Shown: positions 8,348-21,188, numbered from the stretch's first letter. The stretch is 64,000 nucleotides of DNA from Phycisphaerae bacterium (GCA_022072405.1 JAJVHX010000001.1:371915-435914), one strand, 5' to 3'. Made by a program: numbers and translations. Notes: generated from the letters alone by a model not told the origin.

Positions 8348-10198
8348 ATGGCTAATGATGTCGTCAGCAATCTGGGAAAATGGTTCTGGTACCTGATACC
8401 TGCCAATCCGATCCTGATCCGTGTGGTTCATGGCGGCAGCCGACGGCTTCGACATTTATGGTATCGTTTCGGCTATCTGACGGTGTTGTTCCTGGTCTTC
8501 GTTTTTTCTTACCTGAGCAACTCCAATCAACTGCATGGAACGCTGACCGACGTAGCCAAAACCTCGGCGAGCCTGTTTGTCGGTGTTTCGATTACCCAGT
8601 TGCTGCTGATGTGTTTTCTGGCGCCGACTTTTACCGCCGGAGCCATCACTCAGGAAAAAGATGCGGAAACTTTCAATATTCTGCTGACCACTCCGCTCAG
8701 CAACGCGCAAATTATATTTGGGTCGCTGCTCAGCCGCCTGTTTTTCGTGATCATGTTGCTCTTTTCCGGGTTGCCCATCTTTTTCATTACCATGATTTAC
8801 GGCGGCGTGACTCTGGGACAGGTGATCATGAGTTTTGCCATATCCGGTGCCACTGCCGTGGTTACCGGCTCGCTGGCGATCATGATCGCCATGGTCAAGG
8901 TGGGTACGCGGCGGACGATATTTTCATTTTACCTGCTGATTGGCTTGTATCTGTTACTGGTCTGGATACTAGGCAACGGCTGGAGTTTCACTCATGTAAT
9001 CGAAGCCAAGGTGAATGCTGCCGGAGATCGAATGAGCTGGCTTGCGGCGTTTCATCCTTTTTTGGCATTAAAGGTTGGACTGAATCAGACCGTGGCTCCG
9101 GGGCTGGCAGAAGTTGCTCATTACGGGGCGCCGTGGAAATATCTGGCGGCTTATCCCCACGTTTCTTATGTAGTGATCATGCTGTTGTCATCACTGGGTA
9201 TGGTGGTATTGGCGATGCTTTTCGTCCGTCGCGGGGCTTCTGAGGGGGAGACGACTTTCTGGACCACGCTGATGGCGCGTTTGACCCGGCGTGAGCTGGT
9301 TGGTGAGCGTCGCCGTAAACCACATCGTGTCTGGGCCAATCCGGTGGCTTGGCGTGAAGCGAATACCCGTGCATCCGCCGCAGCTGCCAGTTGGATGCGC
9401 TGGGGTATGATGGGCGGGGGGCTGCTCATATCCATCGTATTGTTGTTTTATCTGATCAACGGCACGCCCATCAACTGGGATGGCAACCTGGTGCCATTCG
9501 GGCCGGATCAGGCTCGTCGGATACTCACCTACCTGGTCATGGTGGAGTTCGTGTTGATCGTATTGGTGGCGATCAACGCCTCTGCGACCAGCATGACCAA
9601 GGAGCGCGAGTCGAATTCAATGGATATCCTGCTGACCACGCCGCTGACCAGCAAGTATATTATCTGGGGTAAATTACGGGGTCTGATTTCCTTCACCATG
9701 CCGCTGGTAGCCGTGCCGATAATGAGTGTGTTTATTTTCACTATTTATGATCTGATCACCATGGTCCGCAAGCAGCCGCCCGTCGCTAATTTTGAAAGTG
9801 CCGTTACGCTGACCGCCATGATCATCATCTACACGGCGCTGGCCTGTGTCATTGGGTTACAGACCTCACTGAAGAGTAAGAAAACGGTTCGAGCGATGTT
9901 GCTGAGCATTACCATCATGGTCATGGTCACCGGCTTGTTATCGCTGATTGGAAATGAGATAGTCGGTAATGCCGGCATAGTGGGTGCGGTGCTGGCCCCA
10001 TTGACCCCCTTCACCGGAATCATGATGATCATGGATCCCACGACATATGCTCAGCCAATGGGGGATCCGGGGGTTCGATTTTCGATCCTGGTCGGGACCG
10101 TTTTTGCCCTGCTCGCTTATGGTGCCATTATCTGGGGGATGTATAACTCCCTGGTGAAAAATTTTGATATGATCCTCCGCAAGCAATCAGCGACCTGA
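8348..10198 (+). CDS. ABC-2 type permease, internally duplicated
   Basis: 616 residues with about twelve hydrophobic segments. The family motif appears twice: EKDAETFNILLTTPLSNAQI with GSLLSR in the first half and KERESNSMDILLTTPLTSKY with GKLRG in the second. The protein is therefore two permease halves fused in one chain, able to form the whole channel with an ATPase dimer. GGAGAG lies before the ATG. It is the last gene of the three-gene cassette. Substrate unknown; the closest functional analogies are lipid, polysaccharide or cell-surface exporters, but nothing in the sequence decides between them. Confidence 0.85.
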   Translation: MANDVVSNLGKWFWYLIPANPILIRVVHGGSRRLRHLWYRFGYLTVLFLVFVFSYLSNSNQLHGTLTDVAKTSASLFVGVSITQLLLMCFLAPTFTAGAITQEKDAETFNILLTTPLSNAQIIFGSLLSRLFFVIMLLFSGLPIFFITMIYGGVTLGQVIMSFAISGATAVVTGSLAIMIAMVKVGTRRTIFSFYLLIGLYLLLVWILGNGWSFTHVIEAKVNAAGDRMSWLAAFHPFLALKVGLNQTVAPGLAEVAHYGAPWKYLAAYPHVSYVVIMLLSSLGMVVLAMLFVRRGASEGETTFWTTLMARLTRRELVGERRRKPHRVWANPVAWREANTRASAAAASWMRWGMMGGGLLISIVLLFYLINGTPINWDGNLVPFGPDQARRILTYLVMVEFVLIVLVAINASATSMTKERESNSMDILLTTPLTSKYIIWGKLRGLISFTMPLVAVPIMSVFIFTIYDLITMVRKQPPVANFESAVTLTAMIIIYTALACVIGLQTSLKSKKTVRAMLLSITIMVMVTGLLSLIGNEIVGNAGIVGAVLAPLTPFTGIMMIMDPTTYAQPMGDPGVRFSILVGTVFALLAYGAIIWGMYNSLVKNFDMILRKQSAT

Positions 10199-10241
10199 AA
10201 TAACGATACCATACTAATCAGCCTATTCCCCAGGAGTTAAT

Positions 10242-11243
10242 ATGTCACCAACGCGAAGCAGGTTATTTTTGTACATCAGCCTGATGTTGTTGGCTGGTGG
10301 TTGTACACCGATGTCCTTTAAGATCACTCCAATCTCCGCCGACCGGACCCTTGAAGAGCGGGTGGTCTATGCCGATGGGGGATGGGTGGGCGAGAAGGTG
10401 GCAATTATTGATATCGACGGAGTACTGCTCAACAGTCATACCGGAGGTTTGTGGTCACCTGGGGAGCATCCGGTATCCTTGTTGGCGGAAAAATTGCAGC
10501 TAGCTCGACGTGATCCACAGGTCCGCGCCGTTATTCTGCGGATCAATTCGCCCGGCGGTTCAGTGACCGCCAGCGATCTGATGTATGACGAGGTGCGGCG
10601 CTTTCGCACCTGCGGTAAGCCGGTGGTAGCGGTGCTGATGGATGTGGCGGCCAGCGGCGGATATTACATTGCTTGTGCCGCTGATGAGATAATCGCCCAT
10701 CCCACAACGATCACCGGCAGTATCGGGGTGGTGATGTTGAACCTGAATATTTCCGGCAGTCTGGAGATGATCGGTGCTCGTGCAGAAGCCATTAAATCCG
10801 GACCGCATAAAGATGCCGGTTCGATGTTTCGGGAAATGACCCCCGAAGAACGGCAGGTATTTCAGACCATGATTGATGAAATGTACGAGCGCTTTGTCAC
10901 CGTCGTACAGGAGGGACGACCGCAACTGACGCGCGAGAAAATTCTGCCACTGGCGGATGGTAGAATCTACACCGCCCGGCAGGCCGAAATCACCGGGTTG
11001 GTTGATCGTCTAGGGTCGATATACGATGGGCTGCAATCTGCGAAAGCACGGGCCGGGATCAGTCGCTGCAAGGCCGTAATCTATCAGCGGCCGGAGGACT
11101 GGACGCCTAATGTTTATGCCGAAAGTACGACACCGCCACCCTTGGCCCAGCAGATCAGCCTGATTAATCTGGATTGGCCGGCGTGGTTGACGCCGGGCAC
11201 CACCCACATCATGTATTTATGGTTGCCCAGCGGAAGTCACTGA
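10242..11243 (+). CDS. sppA: SppA-type signal peptide peptidase, lipoprotein
   Basis: 333 residues. The N terminus ends in LLAGGC (Cys21), a usable lipobox, so it is probably tethered to a membrane. The S49 serine protease core is present: INSPGGSVTASDLM, the catalytic serine S138 in DVAASGGYYIAC and the catalytic lysine K190 in IKSGPHKDAGS, 52 residues apart as in Bacillus SppA. The length fits the single-repeat form that assembles as an octamer, not the duplicated E. coli form. Its role is to degrade cleaved signal peptides and other membrane-embedded fragments. AGGAG precedes the ATG. It converges on the spoVR gene with only 9 bases between. Confidence 0.88.
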   Translation: MSPTRSRLFLYISLMLLAGGCTPMSFKITPISADRTLEERVVYADGGWVGEKVAIIDIDGVLLNSHTGGLWSPGEHPVSLLAEKLQLARRDPQVRAVILRINSPGGSVTASDLMYDEVRRFRTCGKPVVAVLMDVAASGGYYIACAADEIIAHPTTITGSIGVVMLNLNISGSLEMIGARAEAIKSGPHKDAGSMFREMTPEERQVFQTMIDEMYERFVTVVQEGRPQLTREKILPLADGRIYTARQAEITGLVDRLGSIYDGLQSAKARAGISRCKAVIYQRPEDWTPNVYAESTTPPPLAQQISLINLDWPAWLTPGTTHIMYLWLPSGSH

Positions 11244-11252
11244 ACCCGGTCA

Positions 11253-12830
<1,578 letters not shown>

Positions 12831-12842
12831 AGAGATATCGAG

Positions 12843-13940
12843 TCAGATTCCTTTGGAGAAAAAAGTTTTAATACTTTCGTAGATATCGTCCTTGTTGTTG
12901 ACCCGGCTGGTGATCACATTGGCTTCCTTGCCGAGTTGTTCTAGGACCACGTTGATGAAATTGCCGCTGCCATAGGCACTGGCCACCTGGCAGTAACCGA
13001 ACAGGTTGATTTTGGCGAGCAGCTGTTCGCGCAACATTTTGCAGCATTCGCGGCTGTCTGATTCGCTGCTGTTATCGCCATCTGAAAAATGAAACAAATA
13101 GATGTTCCATTCGTCACTGTGATAGTGTTTGTCGAGCAGTTCGATGGCGGTGCGGAAGGCGCTGCTGATGCGGGTTCCGCCATCCTCACGCAGATGGTAA
13201 AAAGTCTCGCGGTCCACTTCCGCCGCCCGGACATCGTGGACGATGTAACGGCTGTCGATACCCCGGAAATTGCGCCGCAACCAGGCATCGATCCAGAACG
13301 CTTCGAGGCGGACCAGTTCTTTCTGTTCATCGCCCATGGAGCCGGAGACATCCATCATGTAGACAATGACCGCGTTGGATTGCGGGCTGAGCACTGTTTT
13401 CCAGCTGCGATACTGCTTATCCCGGCGTTCGATGATGATGCGCGGGTCTTCCGGATTATACAGTCCGGTGATGATCTGGCGGCGGAGGGCCCGCTTGAAT
13501 GAGCGTTTGAAATGGCGCAGTGATTCGGGACCGGCTTGTCGAATGCCGCTGTAGCGGTCCTTTTCGGCGGTGATACGATTTTTACCCTTGGGTTGAATGC
13601 GGGGCAAAGACAGCTCTTCACCCAGAATATCAGCCAACTCCTCCAGCGAGACATCCACCTCCATCACATGGCGACCTTCCTGCTCACCACCCGGGCCGCT
13701 GCCTTCACCGTCGCCTACCTGGTCGCCGGGTTTGCCATCACCCTGTCCGACGCCGGTATCCTTATTGTCGCCATAACGGAAATTGGGAATCTCGATACCA
13801 CGTACCGGTATACTGACGTAGCGTTTCCCTTCCTTGCCCAGCAATTCGCCGCGGCTGAGGAATTTGCGCAGATCCTTACGGATGCGACCTTTGACGATCT
13901 GCCTGAAGCGCTGATGATCTTTATCTATCCGCAATGCCAT
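12843..13940 (-). CDS. DUF444 (YhbH/YeaH) family protein with vWA-like fold
   Basis: 365 residues. The middle carries a von Willebrand A-type metal site, MDVSGSMGDEQKELVRLEAF (DxSxS), and later HFSDGDNSSESDS. A Gly/Asp-rich stretch (GVGQGDGKPGDQVGDGEGSG) lies around residues 65-90, as in other members. DUF444 proteins are invariably paired with PrkA, here 17 bases upstream, and with SpoVR downstream. Moderate evidence from the family suggests the three work together in a stress or starvation response, with PrkA as the AAA/kinase partner of this vWA protein. Confidence 0.92.
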   Translation of the reverse strand: MALRIDKDHQRFRQIVKGRIRKDLRKFLSRGELLGKEGKRYVSIPVRGIEIPNFRYGDNKDTGVGQGDGKPGDQVGDGEGSGPGGEQEGRHVMEVDVSLEELADILGEELSLPRIQPKGKNRITAEKDRYSGIRQAGPESLRHFKRSFKRALRRQIITGLYNPEDPRIIIERRDKQYRSWKTVLSPQSNAVIVYMMDVSGSMGDEQKELVRLEAFWIDAWLRRNFRGIDSRYIVHDVRAAEVDRETFYHLREDGGTRISSAFRTAIELLDKHYHSDEWNIYLFHFSDGDNSSESDSRECCKMLREQLLAKINLFGYCQVASAYGSGNFINVVLEQLGKEANVITSRVNNKDDIYESIKTFFSKGI

Positions 13941-13957
13941 GTATAAGTCGTTATTAT

Positions 13958-16024
<2,067 letters not shown>

Positions 16025-16309
16025 CGCGTCACTCCTTCCGGATTATACGCGCTAGAGGCGGGCGTTAGTCCGGGTGATTTTCCTCGTGAAGATCACTCCG
16101 GTTGAGTGCAACATCGGGCTGGTGGGCAGGGCGAGGACATGCGCTCCTCGATTCATCGGCCATCCTAGCCCCCACAGCTTAGCGGTCGTCGATAATATAT
16201 GTATCGTCAACTTCCAAGTCAAATGACAAGTCACATAAAATCAGTAAAAACATGAAGATACGTATTGCAAATCCTGCAGCGGAAACGGTTCTGGCTTTCT
16301 TGGTGTTGA

Positions 16310-17410
16310 TTAGGGCTTTCCAAGGCAAACGCCGATATCTTCTGCGGACAGCAGCAGGGGATGGTCGAGCGAGACCAGTCGTTGTCGATTGGCGACTTCG
16401 GCGATCGGCACGGTATCAATTTGTCCATTTCGATAAATTACCAGCTGATTGAATTGTTCCTTGGCCAATAGTTCGATGGCTTTGTGACCATATTGCGTAG
16501 CCAGGATGCGATCAAAGGCAATCGGACTGCCGCCGCGCTGGACATGTCCCAGAATGGTTGAACGACATTCAATTCCGGTCTGAGATTCAATCTGCAAGGC
16601 TAACTGGTTACTGATACCACCGAGTCGGATCGCTTCGAAAGAATCTTTCACGATGCGATCCACCACCACTTGTCCACCGATGGGTTTGGCGCCTTCGGAC
16701 ACCGTGATAATAGTGAATTTTTTACCACTCTTGAAGCGGTCCTGACAGAAGCGGCTGATCAGTTGAATGTCGAAAGGAATTTCCGGCAAGAGGATGATGT
16801 CGGCTCCGCCAGCCATCCCGGCATGCAACGCCAACCAGCCGGCATTGCGTCCCATCGTTTCGACCAGCATGATGCGCTGATGGCTGGACGCAGTGGTATG
16901 AATGCGGTCCAGAGCATCGCAGGCGGTCTGGACGGCGGTGAAGAATCCGAAAGTTACGTCGCAGTACATCAGATCATTGTCGATGGTTTTCGGAACTCCG
17001 ATGCAGGGAATTCCCCGCCGGATGATTTGATGAGCACAACTCATCGTGCCATCCCCGCCGATAACCACAATGGCATCGAGCTTATTACTGCGGACGTTGT
17101 TCACCACTTTCTCCGTGACGTCGGAGAATATCGGTTCACCGGAAGCATCTTTACCGGTCATGAATCGTTCGGGATTGGCCTTGTTGCTGGTGCCCAGAAT
17201 GGTTCCGCCCTGGGTCAGGATATTGGAAACGGATTGCCAGGTAAGCGGTTGCATGCGATTTTCGATCAATCCGAGAAATCCGTCGAAGATGCCGTACACT
17301 TCCAGACCGTGCTGAAAAATGGCCGTTTTGGTCACGGCCCGGATCACGGCATTAAGACCAGGACAATCTCCACCGCCAGTCAGAACACCGATACGTTGTA
17401 GTTTACCCAT
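16310..17410 (-). CDS. pfkA: 6-phosphofructokinase
   Basis: 366 residues. The phosphoryl-donor loop GGGDCPGLNAVIRA (12-25), the substrate motif PKTIDNDL and GRNAGWLALHAGMAGGAD identify a PfkA-family enzyme. Donor choice in this family is read from two positions: here GGDGT (G121, as in ATP enzymes) is combined with GVPKTIDND (K141, as in PPi enzymes). Known ATP enzymes of the actinobacterial type have this mix, so ATP use is the better guess. AAAGGAG lies 7 bases before the ATG. It is probably monocistronic and lies downstream of the flagellin cluster on the same strand. Confidence 0.92.
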   Translation of the reverse strand: MGKLQRIGVLTGGGDCPGLNAVIRAVTKTAIFQHGLEVYGIFDGFLGLIENRMQPLTWQSVSNILTQGGTILGTSNKANPERFMTGKDASGEPIFSDVTEKVVNNVRSNKLDAIVVIGGDGTMSCAHQIIRRGIPCIGVPKTIDNDLMYCDVTFGFFTAVQTACDALDRIHTTASSHQRIMLVETMGRNAGWLALHAGMAGGADIILLPEIPFDIQLISRFCQDRFKSGKKFTIITVSEGAKPIGGQVVVDRIVKDSFEAIRLGGISNQLALQIESQTGIECRSTILGHVQRGGSPIAFDRILATQYGHKAIELLAKEQFNQLVIYRNGQIDTVPIAEVANRQRLVSLDHPLLLSAEDIGVCLGKP

Positions 17411-17521
17411 GCATCTACTCCTTTAGGGAATAATATCGGTTGGCTGGTGCGGTCCCATGCAATAATGCTGTACGGCGGGCCGGCCGAAAATCACATAAAC
17501 CATTCGTTTCGTGAGGCCAAT

Positions 17522-17554
17522 AAAAAACCCGGGGATGTGGGTACGGCCCCGGGT
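17522..17554 (-). terminator. Rho-independent terminator downstream of flagellin 1
   Basis: On the minus strand ACCCGGGG (17554-17547) pairs with CCCCGGGT (17534-17527) and runs into six T (17527-17522). It is the first intrinsic terminator after the flagellin at 17721, leaving a 3' region of about 170 bases that contains two further long hairpins. Confidence 0.75.
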
Positions 17555-17603
17555 AGGAACCAATCCTTATGGGTTTAAGGATGGCGGTTATGGGTGAGTA
17601 GAA

Positions 17604-17641
17604 GATCACCACCGGCCCGGCGAGCGTAGCCGGTGATGATC
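17604..17641. repeat. 13-bp hairpin in the flagellin 3' region
   Basis: GATCACCACCGGC (17604-17616) and GCCGGTGATGATC (17629-17641) pair over 13 positions with one mismatch that becomes a G-U wobble in the minus-strand transcript. No T tract follows, so it is more likely an mRNA-stabilising or regulatory structure than a terminator. A related string, CCGGTGATCATCTGAA, occurs upstream of flagellin 2 near 21004. Confidence 0.5.
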
Positions 17642-17676
17642 TGAAGTCCGAATTTATCGAGTATTGAACCCCTTTA

Positions 17677-17706
17677 GTGATCCGGAGCCTCATCGCTCCG
17701 GATCAC
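17677..17706. repeat. Perfect 12-bp inverted repeat after flagellin 1 stop
   Basis: GTGATCCGGAGC (17677-17688) and GCTCCGGATCAC (17695-17706) form a perfect 12-bp stem with a 6-base loop, 14 bases after the flagellin stop codon. Without a T run on either side it is probably a 3' stabilising hairpin of the flagellin mRNA. Confidence 0.6.
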
Positions 17707-17720
17707 GGTACGAACACGTA

Positions 17721-19151
17721 TCATCCCAGCAGCGAGAGAATCTGAGCCGCCTGCTGATTGGCCAATCCCAGCAAGGAAATGCCGGATTGCAGCAGTACTG
17801 TCTGTTTGTTCAGGTCCGCAGTGGCCACGGCATAATCGGTATCGCCGATGACACTGGCTGCGGCGCTGAGGCCTACCTTGTTGGCCTGCAAACTGCGTAT
17901 CGATGGCTGCACCTGGAACTTCTGGAATCCGCCGATGCGTCCCTGGGCCACCGCAACCTGGTTGATGGCCTCACGAACCACTGCCAAGGCAGTAGAGCGG
18001 CTGTCCGAAGTGCTCAAGTCGGCATTGCCGCCGCTGGCGATTTCACTCAGATATCCACCGCTGTCACCTCCACCCAGCTTGTGGGCAAAGAGGGCATCGA
18101 TACCGATCGACACCTGCGAGCTGGATTCGCTACCCAGCTGGAAGGTAAATCCACCGGTGGTCTGAACCGTAAATGTCTCTGTCGTGGCATCGGTATCGAG
18201 GGATAAACTACCGCTGACGCCGCCGACATTAAAGGTGACCTTTTCGCCATCGGCGGTGAAACTCTGACCGTTGATGTTGCCCACGGCATCCGTACCGAGC
18301 GTCTTGCTGACATCGGCAAAAGAATCCGGGGCTCCACCGATCGCGCCACCACTGAGCACATCAATCATCAGATAATTTTCACTGCCCGTTTGTGTTGAGC
18401 TGTAAACCAGATAGTTGCCCGAAGCCACGGCGGAAACGCCGGTCGAATCTTTGGCCGCGTTAATGGTGGTGACAGCGGTCGCCAAGCTGGCACTGCTGGC
18501 AATGGTCACCGTGGCTGTTCCGAGTGAACCAGTCACCGCCAGTTCCACTGCGCCGTTGGTTGTTGAGCCGTTAAAATTGACGCTGTTGGCGGTGTCATCG
18601 GATGTGCTGGCTTCGGCAGCCGCCGTAGACACGGTAACAGTAAGGGTCAAATCGTTTTCGAGATTACTGCGGCTGAACACCTGGAGGTCCAGAATGTCGC
18701 CGCCGGTATTAATCGTATCAATGCTGCCCGAGCCATCCAGCAGACGTTTGCCATTAAATGAGGTCGTACGCACAATGCGGTTGATACTGGAAATGGCATC
18801 GTCAATCTGCGCCTGGTTGGCGGAGCGTTCTGATTCGGACAGGTTGGCTTCACTGGAAGAAGAGATGATCAGACTTTCAATTTCATTCAACAGCCCGTGT
18901 ATTTCACCAATCGCGCTGTCAGCCACGCCGAGCACGGCATCGGTCCGTTGACCGTTGGAAATCGCTTCATCGACTGCGGTAATTTCGGCATTAAGATTTT
19001 TAAGGGCAATGAGTCCGGCGGGATCGTCTGCTCCCCGATTGATGCGTAATCCTGTGGAGAGCTGTGTGAGTGTGTTGTTCTGGGAGCGTTCTGTCTGTCC
19101 CAGAATGCTCAACAAGTTAAGTGTGTTTGTGTTTGTGACTGTCAGCCCCAT
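17721..19151 (-). CDS. Flagellin (copy 1)
   Basis: 476 residues. The conserved N terminus (GLTVTNTNTLNLLSI, LSTGLRINRGADDPAGLI, NEIESLI) and C terminus (REAINQVAVAQGRIGGFQKF, LLQSGISLLGLANQQAAQI) are the D0/D1 coiled-coil regions of flagellin that form the filament core. The Ser/Thr/Gly/Ala-rich centre is the exposed D2/D3 region. The protein is exported through the flagellar type III apparatus. I start at the ATG at 19151, where GGGGG precedes and where all three copies align; the longer open frame upstream is not supported. Most similar to copies 2 and 3 downstream and upstream; the copies differ by scattered substitutions. Confidence 0.95.
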   Translation of the reverse strand: MGLTVTNTNTLNLLSILGQTERSQNNTLTQLSTGLRINRGADDPAGLIALKNLNAEITAVDEAISNGQRTDAVLGVADSAIGEIHGLLNEIESLIISSSSEANLSESERSANQAQIDDAISSINRIVRTTSFNGKRLLDGSGSIDTINTGGDILDLQVFSRSNLENDLTLTVTVSTAAAEASTSDDTANSVNFNGSTTNGAVELAVTGSLGTATVTIASSASLATAVTTINAAKDSTGVSAVASGNYLVYSSTQTGSENYLMIDVLSGGAIGGAPDSFADVSKTLGTDAVGNINGQSFTADGEKVTFNVGGVSGSLSLDTDATTETFTVQTTGGFTFQLGSESSSQVSIGIDALFAHKLGGGDSGGYLSEIASGGNADLSTSDSRSTALAVVREAINQVAVAQGRIGGFQKFQVQPSIRSLQANKVGLSAAASVIGDTDYAVATADLNKQTVLLQSGISLLGLANQQAAQILSLLG

Positions 19152-19196
19152 GATTAACCCCCTTAAAGTATGTGTCTTACCAGACCCTATAGAACG

Positions 19197-19224
19197 TAAA
19201 ATACGCGCAACGCTGCTGCCAAAA
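19197..19224 (-). promoter_or_regulatory. Flagellin 1 promoter, sigma-54-like
   Basis: The minus strand reads TTTTGGCAGCAGCGTTGCGC (19224-19205): a sigma-54 type -24/-12 element with GG and GC exactly 10 bases apart and both TTGGCA and TTGC present. It would start transcription near 19195, about 45 bases before the ATG. The same segment also fits, with one extra base, the TTTTGsC...TATnTTA pattern found before copies 2 and 3 (here TATTTTA at 19203-19197), so the sigma factor is uncertain. Confidence 0.55.
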
Positions 19225-19375
19225 GAAATTCTGATTTTCCCCGACTTCAACCACCGAACGGTGGTAATAAGACCTTGCAGCAGGTGGGCTGATGATGAAG
19301 TCCTGTCTTCCTGAAATCATTATTATGACACCATTATGGTTTGCAAAAGGGTGGCTCAACTGCGTATTAATATAG

Positions 19376-19407
19376 AAAAGCCCGAAGAGGGATCACCTCT
19401 TCGGGCT
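19376..19407 (-). terminator. Rho-independent terminator after flagellin 2
   Basis: A perfect 11-bp stem, GCCCGAAGAGG against CCTCTTCGGGC (19380-19390 and 19396-19406), followed on the minus strand by TTTT. It lies 43 bases after the stop of copy 2. Confidence 0.88.
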
Positions 19408-19449
19408 GGTATTGGAAGAAATGTGGGCGGAGTAACGCATGTTATCTGA

Positions 19450-20880
19450 CTAACCCAGCAGTGACAGAATTTGTCCCGCCTGCTGATTGGCCAATCCTAA
19501 CAGTGAGATACCGGATTGCAGTAACACCGTCTGCTTGTTCAATTCAGCCGTCGCCACCGCGTAATCGGTATCACCGATGACACTGGCTGCTGCACTCAAC
19601 CCGACCTTGGTCGACTGCAGGCTGCGAACGGATGGCTGCACCTGGAACTTCTGGAAACCGCCGATGCGCCCCTGGGCCACAGCTACCTGATTGATTGCTT
19701 CACGTACAATGGCCAGTGCTGTAGCACGACTATCCGCATCGCTCAAATCGGCACTGCCGCCACTGGAAATCTCGCTCAGGTAACCACCACTGTCGCCACC
19801 TCCCAGCTTATGAGCAAAGAGTGCGTCGATACCCAGGGTTACTTGAGTATTGGCTTCGCTTCCCAATTGGAAGTTAAAGCCGCCGGTGGTCTGAACTGTA
19901 AATGTTTCCGTAGTCGCATCGGTGTCAAGTGATAAGCTGCCACTGACGCCGCCGACATTAAAAGTAACTTTCTCACCATCTGCGGTGAAGGTCTGGCCGT
20001 TGATATTGCCTACTGCATCGGTACCGATGGTTTTGGAGACATCGGCAAAAGAGTCCGGTGCTCCACCAATCGCACCGCCGCTGAGTACATCAACCATCAG
20101 GAAATTTTCGCTGCCGGTTTGCGTTGAGCCGTAGACCAGATAGTTGCCCGAAGCAACGGCGGATACACCCGTGGAATCTTTGGCCGCGTTAATGGTGGTG
20201 ACCGCGTTCGCCAAGTTGGTACTACTGGCAATGGTGATGGTGGCCGTTCCCAACGATCCTGTAACGGCCAGTTCCACCGCGCCGTTCGTGGTTGAACCGT
20301 TGAAATTGACGCTGGCCGCCGTATCACCTGACGTGGTCGCTTCCGCAGCAGCCGTGGATACCGTTACGGTGAGAGTTAAATCACTTTCGAGATTGCTGCG
20401 GCTATAGATGTTCAGATCCAGGATATCGCCGCCGGTATTGATCGTATCAATACTGCCTGAGCCGTCCAGCAGTCGTTTGCCGTTGAATTCCGTGGTCCGC
20501 ACGATGCGGTTGATACTGGAAATGGCATCATCAATCTGCGATTGGTTGGCGGCCAGTTCGGACGACGACAGATTGGCTTCGCTGGAGGATGCGACGATCA
20601 GGCTTTCCACTTCATTCAGCAATCCGTGAATCTCGCTGATGGCGTTGTCCGCCACGCCCAGCACGGCGTCAGTGCGCTGATTGTTGGCAATGGCCTGATC
20701 CACTGCGGTAATTTCGGCACTGAGGTTGCGCAAAGCGATAATGCCGGCCGGATCATCAGCCCCACGGTTGATCCGCAACCCGGTTGATAACTGGGTCAGC
20801 ACATCGCTCTGTTGCTTCCCTGTGTTGCTCACAATGCTCAACAGGGAAAGTGTGTTTGTGTTCGTAATCGTTAAACCCAT
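19450..20880 (-). CDS. Flagellin (copy 2)
   Basis: 476 residues, the same length as copy 1, with the same D0/D1 ends (GLTITNTNTLSLLSIVSNTG at the start, REAINQVAVAQGRIGGFQKF near the end). The start is the ATG at 20880 with AAGGGGG upstream; the open frame beyond it is unsupported. The central region is nearly identical to the other copies (for example NINGQTFTADGEKVTFNVGG), pointing to recent duplication or gene conversion. It has its own upstream element and terminator, so each copy can be expressed separately. Copies may be used in different parts of the filament, as in other bacteria with several flagellins. Confidence 0.95.
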   Translation of the reverse strand: MGLTITNTNTLSLLSIVSNTGKQQSDVLTQLSTGLRINRGADDPAGIIALRNLSAEITAVDQAIANNQRTDAVLGVADNAISEIHGLLNEVESLIVASSSEANLSSSELAANQSQIDDAISSINRIVRTTEFNGKRLLDGSGSIDTINTGGDILDLNIYSRSNLESDLTLTVTVSTAAAEATTSGDTAASVNFNGSTTNGAVELAVTGSLGTATITIASSTNLANAVTTINAAKDSTGVSAVASGNYLVYGSTQTGSENFLMVDVLSGGAIGGAPDSFADVSKTIGTDAVGNINGQTFTADGEKVTFNVGGVSGSLSLDTDATTETFTVQTTGGFNFQLGSEANTQVTLGIDALFAHKLGGGDSGGYLSEISSGGSADLSDADSRATALAIVREAINQVAVAQGRIGGFQKFQVQPSVRSLQSTKVGLSAAASVIGDTDYAVATAELNKQTVLLQSGISLLGLANQQAGQILSLLG

Positions 20881-20937
20881 GATAAACCCCCTTCTTCTCA
20901 AAATGTTCTGGCGGGAAACGATGCAACAGAGGAAAAG

Positions 20938-20964
20938 TAAGATATAAAAACCGTTTGGGCAAAA
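20938..20964 (-). promoter_or_regulatory. Conserved promoter-like element before flagellin 2
   Basis: Minus strand TTTTGCC-N10-TTATATCTTA, 57 bases before the ATG. All 17 defined bases and the 10-base spacing recur before copy 3 (22746-22772), although the surrounding DNA is unrelated. It does not match the FliA consensus (TAAA...GCCGATAA). Confidence 0.55.
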
Positions 20965-21188
20965 TAGGTGAGATGAATTATCTGGGATGACCATGTCGAA
21001 TAACCGGTGATCATCTGAAAAGTCGCCAGTATGGATAAAAAAGGGTTGATTATGGACTACTCAATTTGCAGGGACACGAGCGATAACCGGCCATTTGCCC
21101 GCTACGACACGGTCTGACTGACGTTTAAAAGGTGTGCGGCGTAACCTCCAGAAATAATTTCCCGTCTGCATGTAGGCGTAAGAACAAT
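20965..21188. other. Gap between flagellins 2 and 3
   Basis: Together with the promoter element and the copy-3 terminator on either side, this makes a 370-base gap. I see no gene. It holds a short string, CCGGTGATCATCTGAA (near 21004), resembling part of the copy-1 3' hairpin, and GTAGTCCAT on the minus strand (21060-21052), which also occurs upstream of copy 3 (22801-22793). Confidence 0.4.

Noticed and set aside
16042..16047. TATAAT on the minus strand before prkA
   Set aside because: It ends only about 18 bases before the start codon, so transcription from it would begin inside the Shine-Dalgarno sequence.
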